The notes under the pieces: generated by a model
Told to the model about the DNA's origin: nothing
The model's input: only the letters and a program-made list of their open reading frames with translations
Database searches by the model: none
NCBI GenBank assembly: GCA_034509755.1
Contig: CM067555.1
Span: 7,758,142-7,822,141, forward strand
Source of the DNA: Anisodus tanguticus
Taxonomy: Eukaryota; Streptophyta; Magnoliopsida; Solanales; Solanaceae
Length of the DNA stretch: 64,000 nt
Direction of reading: 5' to 3'
Position numbers and translations under genes: made by a program
Part shown: one piece after another, positions 11,663 to 23,888 of the stretch
How the letters are laid out: each line of letters starts with the position of its first letter
Position numbering within the stretch: the stretch's first letter is position 1

Positions 11663-14600
11663 AAACATTCGTCCTCGAATGTCGGTACGGCATTTCTAAC
11701 CTTTGACACCATACAAAAAGAATACACAAATTGTTATTCCAATTCATCAAAAACAAGGGGTACGACATTCAGGGATTAATTCAGACTATCTTTTAAACTG
11801 TGAGAAGATACATATCCATCCATAACTACTTCTAAAGGATATACTCAAGTTTCATATACAAACTAAATAAACACATAGTGACTACATTCTTTAAATTCAA
11901 ACAATAGGTAAAGGAGGTAGAAGGTCCTAATATCTAATTTTAGAGTTCTATACGCAACATAGTTATTTAAAATAGCTCACACATCAATACAATTAGCCAT
12001 GTAACTGTTTTATACTATTGCAGTTGATTCTTTTTATTGCACCGGTTTTGGGCTAGAGTGCAAAGAACACAACTCGCTGATTTTTCACTCTGCCTCTGGC
12101 CAGAATTTTGCAGCAATAGCTGCTTCAAAATAAGGGCAGCAACATGTGTTTATGCAGGGCACAACTTCTACCAAAATGCAGCAGTGATTACAGTAGCAAT
12201 AACAGCAAAACAACAGGCCAAATAGCAGCCAAATAGCAGCCAAATGGTAGCCAACCAACAACAGCAAGTGAGCTCAACAACAGTCAAAATATCAGCCAGA
12301 ACAACAGCAGAAACTGAGCTCAAATAATAGCTAAAATATCAGCCACAACAGCAGCTAAATACAGCAGAAACTGGGCTCAAATAACAGCCAAAATATCAGC
12401 CACAACAGCAGCTAAATACAGTAGAAACTGAGCTCAAATAACAGCCAAAATATCAGCCACAACAGCAGCTAAATACAGCAGAAACTGAGCTCAAATAACA
12501 GTCAAAACAGCAGCCAAAACAGCAGTTAAATAACAGCAGCAAGTGAGCTCAAATAACAGCCACAAGTGACCTTAAACAACCACCAAACAACAGCTAAACA
12601 TGGTAGCTAACTGCATCAGAAAATAACAATTATGCAACTAATGGAACACATCCATTAGTAACCAGAAACTGGAATTACAGACAGCAGGAACCAGCCTCCC
12701 CTCACCAGCAGTAACCAGTAAACAAGCAGCAACTATAACTCAGAATCCAGTATTTTAAGAGTCACACAAGTCTTAACAAAGAATGTAGATAACTAGGAGG
12801 GCATAACATGTTTGAAAATTAGATATTTGAGACTGAAAAAGAGCAGCAATATCTGTCACAACTGAGGCAACAACATGTGTTTAAAGGGCCACATGGACAG
12901 TAGTAGCAGCAACAAAACAACAGCTAATCAGCAGCAACAAGACTAGTCTAAACATGCTAGACATTTCTTAAACAAGCTGGTCCTTAGGCAACATAAAAAC
13001 AAGTAACTAAATGCAACCTACTCTGGTTAGGTATGCAGAAATGGGGCTTGACCAAGCTGAGCCTCTATTTCAAGCATAAACAGTCTGCACCTTAATTAGT
13101 ACAGATTCATTTACCAAATTCAGGTCTAGATTGGTTGTGCCACTCACCTATGGACATGGTTATGTGAAGCCTAACATCAGAAAAAAATAAGCAACTTGAA
13201 ATGCCAATACAAAGTCAAACAACCCTTTATACCATAGTTAATAGACATCAAATACTTGTCGGATTAATCTTGCTTCAAAATCTGCACCTAACCTGTGATC
13301 ACACCATATCTAGGGGCCAAAACAAATACCTTAAGAGGCTGCATACCAACAGTTCACATAAGCAGAATTACAGGGTCCAGAAGAATTTTCTGAATCACCC
13401 CTTTAAAGGCTATCATGCTGAAATTAGCCTAAGTTTATCATTTTAACTTGTTAGGAGCACATGTCAACTAGCATAGTGGTTCTAAGCTTTTATTCCTAAC
13501 TTATACATGCACTTAAACTAGGTGGATTGGTTTGCACATTGGCAATGATAACATGGATACGTGAATGGGTGCAGAAATACTCTTTTCTAGGTATTCATAA
13601 CATAACTTCAAAGTTCAGACCACATAAAGTTCAAGTTACAAGAACAGAGATACAACAAGTACATACCTAAGAAAATAAATTAGGAATTAAACTTCCCATT
13701 GGACATATCACAACCTCTTGGGTTAGTGTTAAGCTCATAAATTCCAACAATAAACTAAAATAAGTCCTTTGGTTAAAAAAAAAATTCCAGTTTATATCAC
13801 AGTATGCATCCATAGAAGTAACAAGATATTAATAGCACAGACATGACATCATGTAGTCATAATTGAAGCTAAACATGTCATTGGAGACCACATGTAGGCT
13901 ACATCATTTCAAATTATTGGATACCACATGGAAAAACCAAAAACAGTAAGCCAACATATTCTCTAAGCTTATACTCAACCAGGGTTACTATTGTAATTAT
14001 ATGAAAAATGTAATAGAAGTCACACCGGTCTTTTTACTATAACCAATAAGTTATAGGTTACTCCTAACTTTAGGTTAGATTTCTATCAAGTCGAAATTGT
14101 CTCTAACAACACTAATCACTCCAAGATCGATCCAAACAAGGTTATTATTACTTAACTTATGCATGCAATAGTTTAAAAGTCATTTCATGATTCAACTAAA
14201 ATTACACCAGACTATACAACAACCTTATCAATCAACATGCAAAATCCACATATTCCTTTTTGATTAATCCAAACATATAACCATTTATTTAGGCATGCTT
14301 AGTCATATCTTCTAACATACCCCCAAATCAGTAAAGCAGCCTCGGAATTTAGGTAATATTCATAATTCACAATCATCACATAGGCTACCCTTTATCAATT
14401 CAAATCCTAAATAACATCATATAACCTCAACCATATCAACCCACTTAACTCATCTCTCCTAATTTTAAATTATCATAACAGACGATATAAGACAAGTTTT
14501 GTTAAATAGGACAACTAATCTTGTTCTTAATTAGCGGCGCTTGTTTTAGGTAGATAATATGAGCAAACGACTTACAGATAGCCAAACGAGTTTCCAAAAT

Positions 14601-16215
14601 AATATATTGGTCATCACATTAATTTAAATAACCTATACATGCTAACCCAACTTCAATCCAACCTGCCAATCCATGTCATGCTAACCTCATCACTACTCAC
14701 TTAATAACTTAACCAAACCGGCAGAGGCAAGGGAATGCACCTAGTTGAGGAACTACTCAGATATTCATTTTTCATTCATTTTTTTTCCAACATGTGATTT
14801 AGATACCTATCAAAACTCAAATGATCTTATATTATCTACCAAATTTACATGAAAGGAGAAGGGGGTAGACACACTGCAGTAGCGAACATGGGAATAGGTG
14901 GACTTAACAGTTTGATTTAATCAACACATAGATACAAAACATGGGCATATACAATCAAACCAAACTGGGTGCAGAGTTATGCACATAAGGAAGGGACAAG
15001 GTAATTTTAAATAGTTATGTCCAGATGGGTATTAGACCACCTAAGACTATTGGGACATGCCAAGGATAGGTATGACCCTTTAACCAGCAAAACATACACC
15101 AAATAGGCTTCTAAGCTATCCTTCAGATCACGACAGCACTTAAACAAGACACACATCCATTTCAAAGTCATTAGGTGATCCTATCATAATTATAACAACA
15201 TTCTTATGCTAAATCTTAGTTCTCTTATTATAGGCTGATAAATAAATAAAAACATTAAGCCCTTCAATCATTTAAACGGGTCATACAAGGTCAAATAACC
15301 CTTAAACTTAACAAGACAACCACTTAACACACAAATAATCGTCACACAATACTCTAACAGTGTTTTCATCAACTAAACATGCTAGACATTAATAGAGTAG
15401 TCACAAGTAGCACAATATTCACATATATTACATAATGCTTGGTATAATATACTCAAGATTTAATAGTTAACTAAATAAGTAAACCGTTTATTGCAGCAGC
15501 GAGTCATTCCTGGAATTATGTAAATACTCAATTTTCCACCCCCTTAAGCAACTATTGACAACATGTTTACCATACGAGTCTCTTCCCTATTTAAGAGATA
15601 AAACGCAGGCTTGGGTTATTAGAACATTTTGCATTCTACATTATGATACACAAAGACAATTACGGGGGAAATTTTAATCAAACATAAAAGATATCTAGGC
15701 AAGTCTAATTAACTGTTTCGGGGTAGTCCCACTGAGCAAACTTGGCGAAGATAGGTCCTAACACAAGTGATTTATACTCAACCCACATACTGTACAGGGA
15801 CATTAACAGACCACCCTAAGAAGTATGACCAAGACAGAATACATTTATACATAACATAGATAGCATAACTCATAAGAAAAGCTGGAACACATCAACTTAA
15901 ACAGGGTAACATTACAACATGTAGAGGACCATCTACTCTTAAGCCCCATCCACAAGTAGGACAACCCGTTAACGACTATCAACTACCTGCTGAACTAATT
16001 TCAAGGACTTATCCAGACAACTTGCTCCAGAGACAACAAACCGAATATGTACAACAGTAGCGATTCCAGTTTTTGGCATATCTCATATTCCTTTTCATAT
16101 AAACATAAGCATACCAAGGAGTCATCACAACTAATAGACTCCACATATACCATGTACTATAACCCAGATCAAACATAAAATATTTAACTCAAGAAGGCCT
16201 TGTATATCTAAGGTC
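11663..16215. other. non-coding interior of the LARD-like element
   Basis: No protease, reverse transcriptase or integrase motifs seen on either strand. The stretch 12100-12600 is CAG/CAA-rich and includes a 57-bp tandem array. The rest is AT-rich unique-looking sequence with stops in all frames and only short chance frames (for example 12037-12225 and 13201-13446). Confidence 0.65.
12310..12540. repeat. 57-bp tandem repeat, about four units
   Basis: Units start with GAAACTGRGCTCAAATA at 12310, 12367, 12424 and 12481, each ending in a ctaaatacag-type phrase. The first three are near-identical and the fourth is diverged. Partial related units extend to about 12560 and back to about 12225. Tandem arrays near the 3' end are common in large plant gypsy elements. 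Confidence 0.9.
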
Positions 16216-16359
16216 TCAACGATTATCTACTATTCTAAGAGTCTCAAATATTCCATGTCCCAAGCTAACATTATTTCTTCCTGTATACGAGTAAGATAGT
16301 TTCTCATAACCTCGAATTCGTATTGCCCTTCTGGCGGCTGTCGCTTTCTTTGGAGGCAT
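16216..16359 (-). pseudogene. gag start remnant (47 codons)
   Basis: ATG at 16359 opens with MPPKKATAARRAIRIRGYEK, the basic N-terminus typical of many plant gypsy gag proteins (MPPKK...RR). The frame stops after 47 codons. It lies about 185 bp downstream of the primer site on the same strand, exactly where gag should begin. No capsid domain or zinc knuckle follows. It shows the element descends from a coding gypsy element; whether the peptide is made is unknown. Confidence 0.65.
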
Positions 16360-16542
16360 AGTTGTAACACATTAATACGTCAGAGAGGGAATAACCTAAT
16401 AACATAGCTCTATCGCACGATCTTAGAGTAAGAAGAATAGAAACCAATCCTAAGTGTCCGGTAGCCTCTTGCGTATAAGTATGGTGCACAACATACCCAT
16501 ACGCAAGACTCTACTAGACACGGTCTGTAGACATTCCGAGGA

Positions 16543-16560
16543 CTAACTGCTCTGATACCA
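16543..16560 (-). other. primer-binding site of the LARD-like element
   Basis: Minus-strand TGGTATCAGAGCAGTTAG, an initiator Met-tRNA match, 4 bases inside the end of the 5' LTR. Confidence 0.85.
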
Positions 16561-16564
16561 CTTT

Positions 16565-19023
16565 TGTCACGACCCGACCCGATAGGCCACGACTAACCGC
16601 CCTAATGACGTCATTATACTAACCTGTCACACATAATCCAACTAACCCTTAATGAGTCTGAAATCCAGCAGCATAACGCTGCAATAGCAACATGTGCTAG
16701 GGTAGGCAAGCCGACAAGGCTGCCTTTACCCAAGATTGTACCTGTCTACTGAGGAGTCACAACTAGCCAATATAACATAACAAGCAAGCCGACAAGGCTG
16801 CCACCAGATAGTAACGTATATACATGGGAACACCACAACACAGAATACAATAACATGACTGACCAAAACAGAGTCATAACCCTTACATACATACAACCCA
16901 CCACTGTCTACAGACCTCTATAAGAAGAATAACGACATATGACGGGACAGGGCCCCGTCGTGCCCCTAAATACAAACAGAATTCTAAAAGAGGTTCGGTA
17001 CCAAAATGACAAAGCTCTGGATCAAAGGAGCTTTCCAACCTGCTGAGTAGGAACCTAGGCCTGAGGTTCACCAAACTGATAACATGTACCTGCGGGCATG
17101 AAACGCAGCCCCCCGAGGAAAGGGGGTCAGTACGAAATAATGTACTGAGTATGTAAAACATGAAGCTGTAAAAGAGATCATAAGTAGCCAACAGAAACAT
17201 GAGATCAGTATAAAAATCAGGATCCAAATCCAACTGTGCCATAAACCATAAAAGTCAGGTGTGCCTTATAAACATGAGAGTTAAGTCAGGAAAACATGTA
17301 TGCCTGTCCATATACATATATATACATGTAACGTAACCCGGCCCACTAATGCGGGACTCGGTGGAATCATATCATAACCCGGCCCATGCTGGGACTCGGT
17401 AAAGTCATATCTCATCTATGGATCCATCCTACGTAACCCGGCCCTCTAGTGAGGGTCTCGGTGAACAATGCAAGGTTGTGCACGAATCATAACCCGGCCC
17501 GGACTCGGTGAGGTGAAGTAGTAACACTTAGCACGAGTAGATATCATGAGTGCTATGCAAGTAAAAATTATCATTTGACTCTCAATAAAATCATTACAAT
17601 AATGTCATAATAAACTCTTTGCTGAAAAATCATAGGCACTTCTCATAACAATCCTCTTTAGGAATTAAACTATATAAGAATTAAGTACGTCCGCCGTACT
17701 TTCATTAAAGCATGCCAAAAGAAAGAAGTAAGGGTTTCACATACCTCTTAGACGAATTAATCAACTCAATATTAGAGTACGCCTCGTTTTAGAACTTCAA
17801 CCTTGTTATCGAATTTATCTAAGTTCCGCGGTTCCCTGTAAGCTCTATGAATGATTATCTACATCATACGAACGAATTACATCACAATCGAATCAACATA
17901 TTAAAAACAGATTCTTAGGGACATTCTAACGAATACTTTGAAAGCGTAGAACCTATATTCCTTCTATATCGAAATCTATGTAAGTAGTGAAACATCCAAC
18001 TCTCTTAATCCTCCTTCTTATACTATTACAATCTCCAAAATAGTACCACAATTTCACATGCAATCCCAGTAACTCCCAATTACAGCAGTCCTAACGATAC
18101 CCAACCCAAATTCGCCTTTTCGACAATCGTCTTTAGAACTAATAGCAAGAAAAGACTTCTGAAAATTGTACAAACTATTAAGAACAAGGAAGGTTACCTC
18201 ATTAAACACATCGACGAGAATCGTTGGGAAACCCTTTTGCTCGACACAGCTTCCGACAAACAGAAACAGACTCCCAAATCGATTTGCGCCAGAATCCGAT
18301 TGTATTCGAGGTTTCTTATTTAGCTTAAGAGTTTCTAGGCTTGTTTTTGCCTTTGATTCTACTGGAATCAAAGCCCAGAATACCAAGAATTCTCCCTCGT
18401 TTTGGTTATATGGAAGCTCCCGAAAATCCCCATTTTTGGTCGAAAATTTCAGAAAACCCATCAACTGAGCTTACTCCTGTTGCTAGAAATGAATTTGATG
18501 GAGGAATTTGGTAGAGATGAAGAGAGCATACTCTAGGATCGATGGTTGAAGAGATGGAAGTGAAGAAATGGAAAAAGAAATGGAGAAGAGAAAGCCCTTA
18601 TGGGCGATATATCGATCGATCGATTTGGGGCTTGGTCACCCCCAAATCGTTTATAAAATCCCACTTACCAAATCCCACTATAAATTGTCCCCTTCCTAAT
18701 TAATTAATCCCACAATTAATTAATTATACACACAATTAAATTTCCGGTCTCCAATTATTTAAATCCCGACGATTACTAAAATCCTCATATGTCAATATCA
18801 TACTTCCCGTAATAAAATACCAGTTTATACTCTCTTCGGGGATACACAATTATTTAAACTCCGCCGTCACACTTACTAAATCCCAAAATTATTTCGGGAT
18901 CACGCCCTTTTATATACTAATCCTCTTATTAATATACACAAGTACAACGAAAATTTTCCCGGGTCCGGGTCTACTTACCTACGTTACGAGTTCAACCGCT
19001 ATCCGAAAATACGGGGCGTTACA
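16565..19023 (-). mobile_element. 5' LTR of the LARD-like element (2459 bp)
   Basis: Runs on the minus strand from TGTAACGCCCCG (19023) to GGTCGTGACA (16565), with TG...CA termini next to the primer site. It contains all of the partner LTR plus 332 bp lost there. Direct arrays of AACCCGGCCC...GACTCGGT phrases occur at 17334-17510 (and 10301-10480 in the partner). Confidence 0.88.
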
Positions 19024-20085
19024 ACGCACATCATCAAATACACGCCAACAGGGAGGAATGGGGTGCAATGCAAATGATATGCATGTATGTAATGACCATA
19101 TGTACCAGTATTACACGTGCTCCTTGCGTTAGGATGACATGTGACCCATGGAGGACTTATGAGGTCCATATACCTATCCTAAATTTCTCATCGGATCCCA
19201 GCTTTGCGGTTGTAGTATCATCATCAATCATATTCATCGAAATTTCCTATGGGATCCCAGTTTTTTGGCTATAGTATCATAATCAATCATATCCATTCGG
19301 AATTTTTCATCGGATCCCAGCTCTGTGGCTTTAGTTTCATCATCACTCTCTTATCATGTACCATAGTTAGTAACCGACTTTTAAGCCTCTTTCATCCGTT
19401 TCTCAACAGTTTAAAGGTCAATAATAACGTATATGAATGATATGAATATATGTACACCATGAAAAAGCATAATCAATATAATCAGTATTATCATATCATT
19501 TTCAAGTATTTAGATGAGATGTAGAGTGATAAATGCATGACAAGTCAAATCGCAATAAGCTATCAAGTATGAGGAATAAATATCACATGCTTACAAAAGC
19601 TCAATAACACGTAATTTCATGCACATCAGTTTATCATATCAAAAGCAATGTGATGACTAAACACACAATATCAACAATGGCGACAAGCCCACATAATGGC
19701 GATGAACCCAAACAACAGTAGTCGGAATCAGCTTAAGGCTGATTTCACCAAAACACTTATTATCACAGTTCAACACTGGTACTCACCCAAGCGTTCATCA
19801 CAACCGCTAAGGTGGGACCCCCAAACATATCCATACCCCTTAACATTTATAACTAATACGTACTTCTATTAAAATCTATAAAAGAAAAACCGAAGCCTAC
19901 CTCAATGCCAAGCAAGAGCCACAAACCTCGATCTTCAACACATACCTTGCCCTTTTGAAGCGCCTCGTAGTACTCGTAATCTAACATGTAGATGCTACAT
20001 TAATAAGTAATTTAATGCAAACAATGACTTAGTCCTTTCAAACAATACATAGATTCATCCCAAAATTGACTCTGGACCGGTACTT
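19024..20085. mobile_element. LTR-like repetitive fragment
   Basis: No coding motif. It carries a short 60-bp tandem repeat and phrases resembling gypsy LTR interiors (cccaagcgttcatcacaaccgctaaggtggg). It abuts the LARD-like LTR on the left and the palindrome arm on the right. Family not recognised. Confidence 0.4.
19181..19355. repeat. about 60-bp imperfect tandem repeat, almost three units
   Basis: Each unit contains ATCGGATCCCAG or ATGGGATCCCAG (about 19189, 19250 and 19310), then a GGCTnTAGTATCATcATCA phrase. The units are diverged at several positions. Confidence 0.8.
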
Positions 20086-21039
20086 GTGATGCATAAACAT
20101 TGAAAAACAACCAGCCACTTTTTTTATTCAGTTTTATATCTTGTGTCTAATGTGGCAGGTATAACAGATTTTGACGGAAAAAAGCAAAAACATTGGTATC
20201 TCACAGACTACAACCAAGTAAGTTTAAACAACTTATGCCATAGGGCATAAATATATTCTTACCTCTGTTATTTTGCATTTTTTTTTATATAATTTGATAT
20301 ATCAAAAGGCTGCAACCAGGAAAGTTTAAACAACTTATGCCTTAAGGCATAATTTATATTCTTTCCTTTGTTATATTTAATTTCTTTTATATACTAAAAA
20401 CAACAAAGATAACCAAACTTCATTAATATAATTGAAAATAATAAATAAGTACATAGATGATCCTATACTATGAGGATCATAAATTACTAAAAAAGATCTA
20501 ATCTATAATTACAATCTCCGGCTTCTTCGTAATTGTTAAACCTATGCCACTATTGCTTAAACCAAGCCTAAAACATAGAGTATCTCCTTCATTCCACTCA
20601 AATCAACAAGATGTTTTCAACCTTTACAAAGGCGTCTGCATACACAAGGTTTATAAGTCATTTTGTATAGGTTATCGGCAAAAATGACAAGGGCTTCACA
20701 CTCGGCATCTGAAAGACTATCCCAGATGCTATTAGGAAAAATCTACAAACAATTCATAAAAGTATTATTAAAATAACATAACACTACAATAAAAAAGGGA
20801 TGAAATAAATTAGATGCAAAAATTTACACATACAAAATTGTCCCCTTGCGTATAAGATCTATCAGTGTTTTCTCAAAATATTCCACCATTTTTGTAGTGC
20901 AGCTTTTATCTTAGAATTTCATATAAAAATATTGTTTTCTCATGAACACAAAAGATCTTATTTATAGTCTTTAGGAATATTTTTAGTCAAATAAACTAAT
21001 TTCCGGTCAATTACATTTATAGTCTTAACTACTAATATG
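20086..21039 (-). mobile_element. palindrome left arm, outer part
   Basis: Inverted relative to about 44497-45483: both carry the tttaaacaacttatgcc modules, the same exon-like stretch (minus strand at about 20695-20760, IWDSLSDAECEALVIFAD) and the tactnnnaagactata phrase. It is continuous with 22597-23888 once the solo LTR is removed. The outer edge near 20085 is where matching to the right arm fades. Confidence 0.75.
20335..20352. repeat. perfect 18-bp palindrome TTATGCCTTAAGGCATAA
   Basis: Self-complementary. Variants recur in both arms (about 20231, 22780, 22965, 41553, 44262, 45318, 45598), often followed by aagttgtttaaa and a tcaaagttttngcc phrase. Confidence 0.9.
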
Positions 21040-22596
21040 TGTAGACAATAAAATTTGTGTCGAGAAAATAATGATCAAGACAGGAAAATATCGCAACAAT
21101 CGTAGTATTTGATTTGAAATATGAGTGTTACAATCTCTATAAATCCTCTTATTCGTGTTTTCAATAATAAATTCAAGGACTTTTGAGCTTGATCTTGAAT
21201 TTGGTGAATTTGATCTTGATTTATACTTGAATTCAAGGGCTTCTGAGCTTGATCTCGAATTCTCGTCTTCGTCACACTCCTTGGTATTAACCACGGTGTG
21301 CAACTTTGCTTTTGTATCTCCCCACATGAAACCACAAGTTCTGTTTGTCGCCTCTTTCTAGAAGGAATCAAACTTTGAAAATCCTTCTGGGCTTTAGGTG
21401 AAGCTGCCATTTTCATGCGTCGATAATTTCTTTGGAACTTGTTCTTCCTCTTCATCTTCAATTGCCCTAACCTCTCAAATACAGAAGCTTTTACAGTTGG
21501 CTTTCCAAGCCGATCAAACACATCGCAAAGATGTTCAAATCATTAATTTGTTTGCAACAAAATTTCAAGTTATGAAAATAAATTACAACCGCAAAATAAT
21601 AATTTTATATATCAACATTGTGAGTACAAATTTGTGTATTCTCTTGATTCCTCTCTCCGAACTTCATAATTTGAGGGATGAAGCACCGTATTTCTCAAAC
21701 TAGGATGATATAGGCCTCCCTGAGAATTTATCTCCATGAAAGAATTTTGTGGATCTTCTTGGAGTATTTGATTGTCAAGAAGAGTCCAGCCACATTTTGA
21801 TCTCTTTGTGATTATTTCATGAGTTTATGGAACTTTCGAGATGACTTTTCAAGGGAATATGTGTCCCATTATATAGGTGTGAGATAGGGTTTAGAGTAGA
21901 GTAGCCTCCAAGAAATCCTAATTAACATTGAGCTTTTTTTTTTTGTAGAAGCCTATAAAATTTTGATGTCTATAAATGTCCTACTTCAAGGCTTGTCGAA
22001 GTGTAGACTTGTCGAAACTCAAAGACAAGACTTGAAGTACACAAAAATGGAGCTTCCATATTTGCAATTTTGTGACTCCAGATTTTAAATTTTGATTTGT
22101 CAGAGAAGAGATGAAGAACATATTTACATATTTGATCTCATTGGATGTGCCAATTTATTTGCAATAAATTTGCGCTGAGTATGAAAAATAAACTGAAAAT
22201 CACAAATAAAATATGCTGAAACAAAGACTTTATTGATGAATATTGTGGGTACAATTCTGTTTATTCCCTTGTTTCTTTTCTCTAGATTAACTCTGTGATT
22301 CGAGGGCTGAAACAACGTGTTTCTCGAACTAGGATGATGTAGGACTCCTTGAGATTTATCTTCACGAAATGATTTTGTGGATCTTCTTGAAGTATTTGAT
22401 TATCAAGAAGAGTCCGTCCACATCTTGATCTTTTTGTGATTATTCCATGAGTTTATGGAACTTTCGAGATTGCTTTTTAAGTGAATATGTGTCCCAATAT
22501 ATAGGTGTGAGCTAGGGTTTAGGGTAGAGTAGCCTCCAGAAACCTAATTGACATTAGGCTTGTTTTGTAGAGGCATACGAAATTTAGATGTCTACA
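21040..22596 (-). mobile_element. 1.56-kb solo LTR with internal duplication
   Basis: Termini TGTAGACA...TGTCTACA form an 8-bp inverted pair with the TG...CA rule. Flanks are atatg (21035-21039) and acatg (22597-22601), a 5-bp duplication with one mismatch. The uninterrupted right arm (about 44490) supports insertion here. No pol frame is present. About 21590-21970 and 22220-22596 are diverged copies of one another. Confidence 0.78.
21590..22596. repeat. diverged direct duplication inside the solo LTR
   Basis: About 380 bp at 21590-21970 recurs at 22220-22596. Shared blocks include tttgtggatcttcttg, catgagtttatggaactttc and gaatatgtgtccca. The 250 bp between is not duplicated. Confidence 0.85.
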
Positions 22597-23888
22597 ACAT
22601 GATTTAAATGAATACATTTGTTGACTACTCAACTACTCTTATACGGCTGAATAAATGCCTGTATGACTAGTCAAATATTATTTTACGTAATTTAATTAGC
22701 TCTGGCTTAAAAGTAAATCAAACAAAGTTATGCCTTCAAACGAATCTTTAGAATCCAAAATTAAACTCAATATGCCCGAAGGCATAAATTTAGAATATAA
22801 AGTTTAACAACGTATGCATTTAGGCATAACTGTAAGAATAACTTTAGAATCCAGACAGGTTTTTCAGAATATGGTGAAAATTTTGGCATCTCAAGGACTA
22901 CGACCTGGTAAATTTATGTAATTAATAGTCTTAAACCTTATGCATTGAACTTGTATAGAACTTATGCCTGAGAAGGCATAACTATGGAATAACTCAATAT
23001 GTGAATTGAAGAAATTTATGCCCTTCACTGTTGCATAAAAGAGGATAGAACATAACAAAGCTTCACTACATCATATTAGACAAATAAAATCAGTAAAATA
23101 AATACCCTATATCATGAGGATCGCCAAAATAAGAAAAGCAAAAAAATACATTTAAACGCCAAATACATTAAAAACAAGAAAGAAATTATAAAAATTCCTA
23201 ATCACTCATGAAACTCATCAACTTATCTAAGAATTGATAAAAATGATGAGGATTTATCTTAAGAGCAATCGTTAGCCTTCAGAATATTGAATTCATCATC
23301 TAACTATTTATGTTTAGTTTTAATTTTATAAATAAGATTAAAAATATTGTGTAAAACTCTTTTGAACTTGTCAACCGTAGAAGAATGACTCGGAGAATCA
23401 AATTGCCTCGTAATTTTGTCAAATGGGGGTATTAACTTCATATTTTATCAGTTTTCTATTCAGTCTTCTTTGGAAACAACCATCAGACAAAAAATTTGAT
23501 CCGAGAGTTTTCCAATCAGATTTTATCAACTACCACCTTTGCAGGAGAGTTTTCATACTTTCCACTTGAACTTGCATGATACATTTTAAACCTAAAAAAA
23601 TATTTATATTTAAAACTCAATTTTTTTTATCTTAAGGTGAATATGTATGTAATGAAAGGGATGATGTTATTTATAGCATCACCAGCAGTGCAGCTTGCCC
23701 CCTAAAAGAGGGTAGTTGAATACTTACAAATTCATTTATTATATGTGCATTGAATACAAGATATCTACTTTTAATACACGCACTTCAATATCAAAGTTCT
23801 CACAAAAAAAATTAAGCAACAGAAACTCTGACGAGAGGAGCAGAACTTCAGTTTATAAAGAGAACAAAAACTATAACTATTAAACTAA
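22597..23888 (-). mobile_element. palindrome left arm, middle part
   Basis: Inverted relative to about 42925-44490. It includes a decayed copy (minus, about 23230-23490) of the small frame found intact at 43571-43840. Several TTATGCC/GGCATAA modules lie at 22725-22990. No intact frame. Confidence 0.75.

Larger units (their letters stand above)
9927..19023 (-). mobile_element. non-autonomous gypsy-type element (LARD-like)
   Basis: Two long direct repeats (9927-11647 and 16565-19023) flank about 4.9 kb of nearly non-coding DNA. On the minus strand a Met-tRNA primer site follows the right LTR (16543-16560), and a polypurine tract (11648-11660) precedes the left LTR. The phrase TTCGAGGACGAATG just before that tract is typical of gypsy 3' ends. 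Only a 47-codon gag-like start survives. The architecture fits a large retrotransposon derivative mobilised in trans. No matching target duplication was found because the left LTR is truncated. Confidence 0.78.

Noticed and set aside
12310..12540. Regular repeats reminiscent of a CRISPR array
   Set aside because: Units are contiguous with no unique spacers, and the sequence is a plant retroelement.
21025..21521. Overlapping 100- and 148-codon frames on the minus strand
   Set aside because: Lie in the 1.56-kb solo LTR and do not match any known protein pattern; repeated Ser/Asn phrases come from short local repeats.
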